From a bacterium (GTDB lineage Bacteria > Patescibacteriota > Minisyncoccia > UBA6257 > GWB1-50-10), in the NCBI GenBank assembly GCA_021811055.1, contig JAJZPU010000003.1, forward strand, positions 1-33,399: a stretch of DNA of 33,399 nt. Direction: 5' to 3'. The notes under the pieces were generated by a model, which had not been told where the DNA came from, searched no databases, and saw nothing but the letters and a program-made list of their open reading frames with translations. Of the stretch, positions 7,159 through 15,782 are shown one piece after another. A program made the position numbers and the translations under genes. Numbering within the stretch: position 1 is the stretch's first letter; every line of letters starts with the position of its first letter.

Positions 7159-8157
7159 ATGCCAGCACGCACTATTGCAATATTCAACCAAAAAGGAGGA
7201 GTGGGAAAAACGACCACCGCAATGAATCTGAGCGGGTATTGTGCTATGCTCGGAAAAAAGACGCTCCTTATCGATTTCGATTCACAGTTCAACGCAACGG
7301 TCGGACTCGGTGTCCGCCATGCTCCCGATGAAACGATCTATCACGCGCTTCTCGGGGGAAAGCATCCTTGGGAAGTCATCCGTCGCACATATCTTGCGGG
7401 TCTCGATCTCGCGCCCGCGACATCCGATCTCGCCGGCGCGCTCATCGAAATGGTGGAAGTTCCCCGCCGCGAATATTTGTTGAGAAAATTCGTGGAAGCG
7501 GTACGCGGCGAGTATGACTATATTTTCGTCGATCTGGGACCAAGTCTGAATCTGCTTACCATAAACGGACTGCTTGCGGCGGATGAGGTTATCATTCCCG
7601 TACAGTGCGAATATTACAGTCTCGAAGGGATCGCTCAGGTGCTCGAGACGCTCGATCTCATACGAAAGAATTTGAATCATCCGATAAAGATCGGAGGAGC
7701 GCTTCTTACGATGTATGACAAGCGTGAAAAACTTTCAAGGGAGATCGCGCGGGAAATCAGACGCCGTTTTCCGTATCATGTGTACGACATAGAAATTCCG
7801 CGGTCGGTGGCGCTTGCCGAAGCGCCGAGTTTTCAAAAACCAATCATGTTGTATGCGCCGCAGAGTCCCGGCGCGTTGGCGTATGAAGAGCTTGCAAAAG
7901 AGCTCATCGGGGAAATTCCACGGACGAAGAGCGAAATATCGTCGTTTTATAAAAAGACCTATCCCGAAGAATTGAAAGTGGATCTGCGGCCGTCACCCAC
8001 GCCCGTACGCGACGAAAAAGAATATGTGGTTGAATACGGCACATATCTTCCGGATGTGCCGGAGGAGGTTCCGCCGCCGCTTATCCTTATGATTCACGAA
8101 CACATGGATCCGGAGAGTGCCGGAGAAAACACCATATCTCCCGTCGGCGCGTTTTAA
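7159..8157 (+). CDS. parA: ParA/Soj-family chromosome partitioning ATPase with C-terminal extension
   Basis: The 332-residue protein has the deviant Walker A KGGVGKTT at residues 12-19 with the signature Lys K12. The switch region is LLIDFDSQ (37-43) and Walker B is YIFVDLGPS (121-129). This identifies a ParA/MinD P-loop ATPase that forms nucleoid-bound dimers and drives chromosome segregation with ParB. The core ends near residue 255. About 75 extra residues follow, acidic and proline-rich (EEVPPPL), which most Soj proteins lack. An in-frame GTG at 7075 would start inside tRNA-Leu and is rejected. ATG 7159 gives the correct ParA N-terminus. There is no room for a Shine-Dalgarno after the tRNA. 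parB follows after a 486-bp gap. Confidence 0.93.
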   Translation: MPARTIAIFNQKGGVGKTTTAMNLSGYCAMLGKKTLLIDFDSQFNATVGLGVRHAPDETIYHALLGGKHPWEVIRRTYLAGLDLAPATSDLAGALIEMVEVPRREYLLRKFVEAVRGEYDYIFVDLGPSLNLLTINGLLAADEVIIPVQCEYYSLEGIAQVLETLDLIRKNLNHPIKIGGALLTMYDKREKLSREIAREIRRRFPYHVYDIEIPRSVALAEAPSFQKPIMLYAPQSPGALAYEELAKELIGEIPRTKSEISSFYKKTYPEELKVDLRPSPTPVRDEKEYVVEYGTYLPDVPEEVPPPLILMIHEHMDPESAGENTISPVGAF

Positions 8158-8198
8158 GAGCGATACACCCGTTGTGCACAATCGAATTTTTTGCGGGG

Positions 8199-8226
8199 TT
8201 GACGCCATGCGCACCTTTTGTATCAT
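8199..8226 (+). promoter_or_regulatory. Promoter inside the parA-parB gap
   Basis: TTGACG (8199-8204), a 16-nt spacer and TATCAT (8221-8226) make a good sigma-70-type promoter. The predicted start is near 8233, more than 400 nt upstream of the parB ATG and at the head of a hairpin-rich stretch. No terminator is visible between parA and this promoter. Confidence 0.55.
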
Positions 8227-8232
8227 TGGTAG

Positions 8233-8585
8233 TGGTTTCTATTATGTGCGCGAATCGGCTGCGGACTGAATGTCCGGCCGGCAGGAGGTTCGTATGTACG
8301 TTTGCGGACATGATATGGATCCGTGTACACGTTAAACGCTGAAACAGGGGACGCTTTTGTGCTATTTGCCGCATCACATATTTTCGTCATCTCGAGCTGC
8401 TCTTTATATTAACTCACACAAATATTAAACGCTCGAGGTTCGTAACGAAAAACAATTGCAGCAAAAGGCATGGAAAGGAAGCCTCTGTTTTAGTTTACAT
8501 ACCTGTTATCAACCATACATTTCTCTTCACTCGGGCGCTCCTGGACGCTAGCCCAAGTCATACCCTCGTTCGGAGAAATGTGTAT
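8233..8585 (+). ncRNA. Putative structured RNA or long structured leader in the parA-parB gap
   Basis: The gap of 486 bp has no convincing reading frame but contains several long-range complementarities on the plus strand. ATGTCCG (8270-8276) pairs with CGGACAT (8305-8311). CTCGAGC (8391-8397) pairs with GCTCGAG (8431-8437), with an inner helix TTTATATT / AATATTAAA. ACATTTCTC (8516-8524) pairs with GAGAAATGT (8574-8582). AGGC...GCCT forms a smaller hairpin near 8466-8484. A promoter precedes it. I looked for tmRNA, RNase P RNA and SRP RNA signatures and did not find them. It may be an orphan RNA, a parB leader, or a DNA-level site. The boundaries are inferred from the promoter and the last stem. 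Confidence 0.4.
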
Positions 8586-8608
8586 TGAAGTTAAATTTAA
8601 TTATTTAG

Positions 8609-8637
8609 TTGTGGGTTGTTGGTCGTTGGTTTATTAT
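8609..8637 (+). promoter_or_regulatory. parB: Possible parB promoter giving a leaderless mRNA
   Basis: TTGTGG (8609-8614), a 17-nt T/G-rich spacer and TATTAT (8632-8637) lie directly before parB. The expected start point falls at about 8643-8645, on the ATG at 8644, so the transcript would have essentially no leader. No Shine-Dalgarno is present. Confidence 0.4.
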
Positions 8638-8643
8638 TTACTT

Positions 8644-9627
8644 ATGGCACTAGGAAGAGGACTACAATCATTGATACCGCCGCAGGACGATGCGTCCCGC
8701 GACGAGCATGAAAATCATGAAGAAATAATAGAGGAAAAGGAACGCGTCGAGGAACATCTTCCCGTGTCCCGCTATCGGAACATACGCGAAGCGATACCGC
8801 AGCTTCGGGAAACATACGCGCCGGAACGCGAACATCCGAAACAGGAATCGATATTTCAGATTGAAGTTGAAAAAATAAAACCGAATCCGTATCAGCCACG
8901 GCGGGAATTCAACACGGAAGATTTGAAGGGACTTGCACAGTCGATAAAAGAATTCGGAGTGATCCAGCCGATCACCGTTTCAAAAGTGACGAAAGAGACC
9001 GATCTGGGCACCGATGTCGAATATCAGCTCATTGCGGGAGAGCGGCGTCTTAAGGCGGCAAAAATGGTCGGATTGGAACGGATTCCCGCGATCGTAAAAA
9101 AGATCGATGCGGGAAAGGCGAAACTCGAAATAGCGCTCATAGAGAACATTCAACGGAGTGATCTGAATGCGCTCGATTCCGCGAAGGCATACGCGCGTCT
9201 GCAGGATGAATTCGGTCTCACACAACGCGAAGTCGCGGCACGCGTGGGAAAAAGCAGGGAATCGATCGCAAACACCCTCCGGCTCCTCAACTTGCCCTCG
9301 GAGATACAGGACGCGCTTTTCAATAACACCATCAACGAATCACAGGCACGCACGCTTCTTTCCATCGGGAATTCCGAGGAACAGAAACGGGCGTTTTACA
9401 ATATTATTTCGGGAAAAACCACAATGAAGGAGTTGCGCGAAAAGAAGGAAAATCCCGCCGCTGATCCGGAAGGAAAATTTTGGGAGAAAAAGCTTGAGGA
9501 AAAATTTCAGGCTCCGGTGCAGATACTCAAAAAAGGAGGAAGGGGGAAGATCGTCATTCCGTTCTATTCCCGCGAAGAAATGCAGGCACTCGTCGACAAA
9601 ATGCTCGGCGAGGATACTCTTTCGTAA
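8644..9627 (+). CDS. parB: ParB/Spo0J-family chromosome partitioning CTPase
   Basis: This 327-residue protein opens with MALGRGLQSLIPP, the typical ParB N-terminus that engages ParA. An acidic linker follows. The CTP-binding ParB/Srx domain comes next (IKPNPYQPR at 78-86, LAQSIKEFGVIQPI, and the AGERRLKAA motif with GERR at 132-135). The central domain has ENIQRSDLNALDSA and a helix-turn-helix near 192-213 (LTQREVAARVGKSRESIANTL). The C-terminal dimerisation part ends ALVDKMLGE. ParB loads at parS sites and slides as a CTP-dependent clamp. An earlier in-frame ATG at 8578 adds 22 residues that do not fit the family and lie within a stem, so ATG 8644 is chosen. The gene converges on rel with a 6-nt gap. 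Confidence 0.94.
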   Translation: MALGRGLQSLIPPQDDASRDEHENHEEIIEEKERVEEHLPVSRYRNIREAIPQLRETYAPEREHPKQESIFQIEVEKIKPNPYQPRREFNTEDLKGLAQSIKEFGVIQPITVSKVTKETDLGTDVEYQLIAGERRLKAAKMVGLERIPAIVKKIDAGKAKLEIALIENIQRSDLNALDSAKAYARLQDEFGLTQREVAARVGKSRESIANTLRLLNLPSEIQDALFNNTINESQARTLLSIGNSEEQKRAFYNIISGKTTMKELREKKENPAADPEGKFWEKKLEEKFQAPVQILKKGGRGKIVIPFYSREEMQALVDKMLGEDTLS

Positions 9628-9633
9628 GACGCA

Positions 9634-11328
9634 TCAGCGGATATATTTGAAACTCACCTCGTTTGTTCCGGGGATCGATTTCACTTTCACGAGAATTTTC
9701 CGGACTTTTTCCTGCTGTACGGCGGGACAACGAACGGTGACAATGGAATACGTGAAGCGGGGATCTATCTGGCTGTTCAGGAACACGATGTTTATCTTGA
9801 GATCCGCAAACACGCTCGTGATTTCTTTGAGATATCCCGGGCGGTCGAGATTCACGATCTTGAATTCGATGTGCTGTGGTGGCAGCGCTTTTTTTATCTT
9901 CCGGTCTTTCTCTCTTGTTACGCTCCTCAGATATTTTTTCGCCATCGAGCTTTTTACGAATCGCAGCCAGTCTTCCGAAGGTTTTTTTCCTTTTTGCGTC
10001 ATGATTTCCACAAGATCGCCGGAATGTAGTTCATAATCGATGGGCACTATTTTTCCGTTCACCCGCGCTCCGACGCACTGGTTTCCGATTTCGCTGTGAA
10101 TGTGATATGCGAAATCGACGGGTGTCGCGCCCGCGGGAAGATCGATGACGTCGTTTTTCGGAGTGACCACGAAGATACGTTCTTTGAAAAAATCCACCTT
10201 CAGGGAGTCGAGAAAGTCCTTCTGATCGGCAAAACTTTTTTGCCAGTTGCGAAGCTGTTCCACCCAGAGTAGTTCTTTTTTATTTCTTACACCGCCCCAG
10301 CTGTCTTTTTTCGCTCGGGAATCTTTTATTTGTTCGTATGCCCAGTGCGCGGCGATACCAAACTCCGCCTCTTCGTGCATTTCTTTTGTTCGTATCTGTA
10401 TTTCGGTTATTTTTCCTCCGGGCGTCGATACGGTGGTGTGGAGACTTCGGTAGCCGTTCGGTTTCGGGACGGCGACATAATCTTTGAATTTTCCGGGAAG
10501 CGGCGCCCAATGCTTATGAATGGCTCCGAGCGTGGCATAGCATTCTTCAACGGTCGTCACAATGACACGAAGCGCGACAAGATCATAGATCTTTTCGAGT
10601 TCCATATCGTTCCGGAGGAGTTTCCGATACAAGCTGTAATAACGTTTTGCCCGCGAATCGACGGAGACGGGAACGATATGCACCTCTTCGAGCATCTTCC
10701 GGAGTACCGGCTTCAGTTTTTCGGCATAGACTTCCCGTTCCTCGTATTTTTCCTTCACGGTGTCCATGAGCCACCGGTATTCGTCGGGATAGAGATAGGG
10801 GAACGCGAGGTCTTCGAGTTCGCCGCTTAATTTTTGCATACCGAGCCGGTAGGCGATCGGCGCGTAGATCTCCACCGTTTCCCAGGCGATCTCCTTCTGT
10901 TTTGTCGTCGATTTGAAAGTAAGCGTTTGCATGTTGTGCAGACGATCGGCGAGCTTCACGAGAATGACGCGGAGATCCTTGCTGAACGAGAGCACGAGCT
11001 TGCGTATATTTTCCGCATCGGGATTTTCCCCGTATTTGAATTCCTTGAGTTTCGTAAGACCGTTCACGATACCCGCAACCTCTTCACCGAATTGTTTTTC
11101 TATTTCTTTCAGGGAGTGTCCGCTGTCCTCGACGACATCATGAAGGAATGCCGCGGCGATAGAGGATTCATCGAGATGCCAATCGTGCACGAGTTTTGCG
11201 ACCGCGACCGGATGGATGATATACGGTTCGCCGCTGTCCCGCGTGACATTTCTGTGGGCATCTTCCGCGAACGAATAGGCTTTTCGTACAATACTGTTCT
11301 CCGGATATGTAGAAAGCCATTGATTCAT
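9634..11328 (-). CDS. rel: Bifunctional (p)ppGpp synthetase/hydrolase, compact Rel
   Basis: The 564-residue protein contains an HD hydrolase domain (H39, HD 63-64, ED 67-68, ADRLHNM 127-133). A RelA/SpoT synthetase domain follows (about 220-330, with KFKDY at 280-284, PKPNGYRSLH and EIQIRT). A TGS domain lies at about 383-445 and a C-terminal ACT domain at about 487-555. The KFKD sequence corresponds to the RxKD motif of bifunctional enzymes rather than the ExDD of E. coli RelA. It makes and destroys (p)ppGpp to set growth rate. Usual Rel is about 730 residues. Here only about 40 residues lie between TGS and ACT, so the helical and zinc-finger domains are missing. A start at ATG 11328 gives a normal N-terminus. 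Confidence 0.95.
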   Translation of the reverse strand: MNQWLSTYPENSIVRKAYSFAEDAHRNVTRDSGEPYIIHPVAVAKLVHDWHLDESSIAAAFLHDVVEDSGHSLKEIEKQFGEEVAGIVNGLTKLKEFKYGENPDAENIRKLVLSFSKDLRVILVKLADRLHNMQTLTFKSTTKQKEIAWETVEIYAPIAYRLGMQKLSGELEDLAFPYLYPDEYRWLMDTVKEKYEEREVYAEKLKPVLRKMLEEVHIVPVSVDSRAKRYYSLYRKLLRNDMELEKIYDLVALRVIVTTVEECYATLGAIHKHWAPLPGKFKDYVAVPKPNGYRSLHTTVSTPGGKITEIQIRTKEMHEEAEFGIAAHWAYEQIKDSRAKKDSWGGVRNKKELLWVEQLRNWQKSFADQKDFLDSLKVDFFKERIFVVTPKNDVIDLPAGATPVDFAYHIHSEIGNQCVGARVNGKIVPIDYELHSGDLVEIMTQKGKKPSEDWLRFVKSSMAKKYLRSVTREKDRKIKKALPPQHIEFKIVNLDRPGYLKEITSVFADLKINIVFLNSQIDPRFTYSIVTVRCPAVQQEKVRKILVKVKSIPGTNEVSFKYIR

Positions 11329-11352
11329 ACGTGTATATTTACTCTACCCCAG

Positions 11353-11380
11353 TTGACATAAATTTCAATTTCCATACAAT
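11353..11380 (+). promoter_or_regulatory. groES: groESL promoter
   Basis: A perfect -35 TTGACA (11353-11358), a 16-nt spacer and TACAAT (11375-11380) predict a start near 11387. This is one of the best promoters in the window and lies in the 97-bp divergent gap between rel and groES. The CIRCE-like operator begins a few bases downstream. Confidence 0.75.
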
Positions 11381-11389
11381 AAAACCGTA

Positions 11390-11416
11390 TTGGCAATAAA
11401 AGGTCACCAGTGCTAA
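11390..11416 (+). promoter_or_regulatory. Degenerate CIRCE-like operator (putative HrcA site)
   Basis: The sequence TTGGCAATA, a 9-nt spacer and CAGTGCTAA matches the CIRCE layout TTAGCACTC-N9-GAGTGCTAA. The right half matches 8 of 9 bases and the left half 6 of 9. It sits at the predicted transcription start of groES, the position where HrcA represses chaperone operons. No hrcA gene is in this window, so regulation is inferred from position and similarity only. Confidence 0.55.
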
Positions 11417-11425
11417 AATAACAAA

Positions 11426-13385
<1,960 letters not shown>

Positions 13386-13402
13386 AAAGAAAAGATGCTT
13401 TT

Positions 13403-13438
13403 AAAAAACCGCGCTCTTTAAGGAGCGTGGTTTTTTTT
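13403..13438 (+). terminator. Rho-independent terminator of groESL
   Basis: An 8-bp GC-rich stem (13409-13416 with 13423-13430, one G:U) closes loop TTTAAG. It is extended by A:T pairs and followed by a run of eight T. It is the strongest intrinsic terminator in the left part of the window. Confidence 0.9.
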
Positions 13439-13471
13439 GAACAAAACATTCATACTGAAAAGAAACACACT

Positions 13472-15142
13472 ATGGATACGGAAAAATATAAACCCGCGTT
13501 CGCCGGCGAACATTGGACGGAACGGGACCTTCATTATCTCGAACCATTCGCTTCAAATCCGAAAGGACTCGTCTCGACACTTTCGAATCTTCCGCCGGAA
13601 CTCGTGGGCGCGCTCTCGTCCCGCGCAAGCAGAGCGCAGGGGTCGCTGCTTCGTATATTTCTTAAGGAATATATTTACCCGATCCTTGACGGAGAAGATA
13701 GGGCGCTTGCGGAAGAACTTGACGCGGTGGTGGATTTTTTCCGCGAAAAAGGATTTAAAAACATTTTGAACAATCAGCGCGCGCAGGCATTTTACGCAAA
13801 GTGGCTTTCCCAGTACGGAGACGATTCCATCGCGCAGATGACCGGCACCCATCTCGTATTCTGGGGTATTTCACAGGTCGCGATGAAAAATATGGAAGAC
13901 AGACGTATCGGTCTCGAACCGATAGAAAAATCGACGCGATACGTGAATTTCGGAGAAAAGATAGACGGAAAATATCTTTATTACACTCCCGTTCCGGATC
14001 TTCAATCTGCCGGTCTTCTTGAGGAATATACAGGAGTCATGGATGATCTTTTCGATACGTATGTGGCGTTGCTTCCGAAACTTCTCGAATGGTTGAAAAA
14101 GAATTATGACGACAAGGAATCGGTGCTCGAAAAAAAAGCATTCGACACGCTTCGCGGACTTCTTCCTATGGCGACATTGGGACAGGTCGCGTTCCGTGGA
14201 AATGCGCAGGCATTCGAATATCTCATGAACAGGACGATGCGCCATCCGCTCGGAGAATTGCGATGGATCGCGGAAGCAATGAAAAAAGAACTCGACAAGG
14301 AAATCCCGTCGCTTTTTTTGAGACTGAACGATCCGCAGAGCGAATTCTATCAGGAGGAAGTTTCAAAACGGAGCGAACGCGTACGATCAATGTCGTCAGT
14401 TTCGGAAACTCACCATATCGAACAGGGAGAAAAACCGGCGGTGCGTCTCGTGGAATACGATACACACGCCGAGGATTCCATACTGACGGGAATATTGTAT
14501 CCGGAAAATCATATGCGGTGGGATTCGGTCCTCTCCCGGGTGAAAGAAATGAAGATGAACGAAAAGAAAAATGTCATTGCGGCATATATCGGAAAGAGGA
14601 ATGCGCGGTGGCAAAAAGTGGGAAGAGCGTTCGAAAATTCGTTCATGCGGTTCGAAATAGAAATGAACATCGGCGCTTACAGAGATCTGCAACGGCATCG
14701 GATGATGACCCAGGAGAGACAGCGTTTTACGACGCATCACGGATACGATGTCCCCAAGGAACTCGTGGATGCGGGGCTTTCCCAACCGTTCGTTGCGGCA
14801 CTCGAAAAAACGAAGGCGTTGTTTGGAAAGCTTGAAGCGATACATCCCGATCTCGCCCAATATGTCGTGCCGCTCGCGTATCGCGTCCGTTTTTACCAGT
14901 GGCAGAACGTTCGCCAGTTCTTCTGGGAAACGGAGTTGCGGACGATATCGCAGGGACATCCCGACTATCGATGGATAGAACACGAAAAATACAGGCTCGC
15001 GAAAGAGGCTTTCCCGCTCATTTCCGGATTTGTGCTTGCCGATATGAATGATTATAAAGTCGCGCGGAGAGGCACCGAAGAAAAAATTGCGGCGAAGGAG
15101 AGGGATATCGTCGAAAAACTGAAGGGAAGGGGAACCGTGTAG
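13472..15142 (+). CDS. thyX: Tandem ThyX-like flavin-dependent thymidylate synthase
   Basis: The 556-residue protein appears to be two ThyX-like halves in one chain. The C-terminal half has LQRHRMMTQERQRF (406-419), related to the ThyX signature RHRxxSxNExSxR. It also has VVPLAYRVRFYQWQNVRQFF and the HPDYRWIEHEKYRLA helix. The N-terminal half has DRRIGLEPIEKSTRY (143-157) and LRGLLPMATLGQVAF, a second copy of the same layout. Canonical ThyX (about 220-260 residues) is a homotetramer making dTMP with FAD, NADPH and methylene-tetrahydrofolate. Neither half carries the complete signature. An in-frame GTG at 13427 lies in the groEL terminator, so ATG 13472 is preferred. A weak hairpin and T-run (15134-15159) may end the transcript. 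Confidence 0.8.
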   Translation: MDTEKYKPAFAGEHWTERDLHYLEPFASNPKGLVSTLSNLPPELVGALSSRASRAQGSLLRIFLKEYIYPILDGEDRALAEELDAVVDFFREKGFKNILNNQRAQAFYAKWLSQYGDDSIAQMTGTHLVFWGISQVAMKNMEDRRIGLEPIEKSTRYVNFGEKIDGKYLYYTPVPDLQSAGLLEEYTGVMDDLFDTYVALLPKLLEWLKKNYDDKESVLEKKAFDTLRGLLPMATLGQVAFRGNAQAFEYLMNRTMRHPLGELRWIAEAMKKELDKEIPSLFLRLNDPQSEFYQEEVSKRSERVRSMSSVSETHHIEQGEKPAVRLVEYDTHAEDSILTGILYPENHMRWDSVLSRVKEMKMNEKKNVIAAYIGKRNARWQKVGRAFENSFMRFEIEMNIGAYRDLQRHRMMTQERQRFTTHHGYDVPKELVDAGLSQPFVAALEKTKALFGKLEAIHPDLAQYVVPLAYRVRFYQWQNVRQFFWETELRTISQGHPDYRWIEHEKYRLAKEAFPLISGFVLADMNDYKVARRGTEEKIAAKERDIVEKLKGRGTV

Positions 15143-15176
15143 CGGTGCGACCCTTTTTTATTCCGTTTTTTTCGTG

Positions 15177-15182
15177 TATACT
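15177..15182 (+). promoter_or_regulatory. Possible -10 element for the lemA operon
   Basis: TATACT lies 39 nt upstream of the lemA ATG. The -35 region is T-rich with no good TTGACA match, so this is a weak call supported mainly by position after the thyX-like gene. Confidence 0.3.
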
Positions 15183-15220
15183 TGTGTGGTAAACAAAAAA
15201 GGTCAATTATTTTTTATTGT

Positions 15221-15775
15221 ATGAATATTCTCACTATAGTGCTTGTCGTTATTGCAGTGCTTCTTGTCTGGCTCATCGCCGTGTATAACGGTTTTGTAAA
15301 GCTCATAAACAGAACAAAAGAAGCGTGGTCGGATATCGAAGTCCAGTTGAAGCGGCGGTACGACCTTATCCCGAATCTCGTCGAGACGGTGAAGGGATAC
15401 GCGAAACACGAAAATGCGGCGTTCGAAAACGTCACGAAAGCGCGCGCGCAGGCGTTGGGCGCCCAATCCGTGAAGGAAAAGGAGGTGGCAGACAACATGG
15501 TGACGTCGGCATTGAAAAGCGTGTTTGCCGTCGCGGAAGCCTATCCGCAACTTCGCGCAGTCGAAAGTTTCACGAAACTCCAGGACGAACTTTCCGATAC
15601 GGAAAACAAGATACGGGCGGCACGGAGATTTTATAACGGAAATGTCCGTGATCTGAATACGAAGATAGAAATGTTCCCATACAACGTTATCGCGGGCATC
15701 TTCAATTTCGCGAAGCGAGAGTTCTTTGAGCTCGACAATGAGGCGGCAAAAGAGCCGGTAAAAGTACAGTTTTAA
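15221..15775 (+). CDS. lemA: LemA family membrane protein
   Basis: The 184-residue protein has an N-terminal membrane helix (residues 3-22, ILTIVLVVIAVLLVWLIAVY). The classic LemA stretch follows: NRTKEAWSDIEVQLKRRYDLIPNLVE, then VKGYAKHE. The rest is a long helical bundle ending in FNFAKREFFE. LemA proteins are membrane-anchored helical proteins of unknown biochemical role, often encoded beside DUF2207 and M48 peptidases, as here. An upstream in-frame ATG at 15182 falls within the presumed -10 region, so ATG 15221 is preferred. The DUF2207 gene starts 7 nt after the stop. Confidence 0.93.
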   Translation: MNILTIVLVVIAVLLVWLIAVYNGFVKLINRTKEAWSDIEVQLKRRYDLIPNLVETVKGYAKHENAAFENVTKARAQALGAQSVKEKEVADNMVTSALKSVFAVAEAYPQLRAVESFTKLQDELSDTENKIRAARRFYNGNVRDLNTKIEMFPYNVIAGIFNFAKREFFELDNEAAKEPVKVQF

Positions 15776-15782
15776 TATCGCC

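Noticed and set aside
8325-8352. parS-like site (TTAAACG-CTGAAACA) near parB
   Set aside because: Only one half resembles the parS consensus and the spacing needs an inserted base; too weak to call.
8578-8643. Earlier ATG for parB
   Set aside because: The extra 22 residues do not resemble ParB, lie in a stem of the gap structure and precede the likely promoter; MALGRGL is the standard start.
8158-8643. tmRNA, RNase P RNA or SRP RNA in the parA-parB gap
   Set aside because: No tRNA-like ends or tag peptide, no conserved P4-type segments and no SRP loop sequence could be found.
13427-13471. GTG start for the ThyX-like protein inside the groEL terminator
   Set aside because: The codons lie in the terminator stem and T-run; ATG 13472 is a better start.
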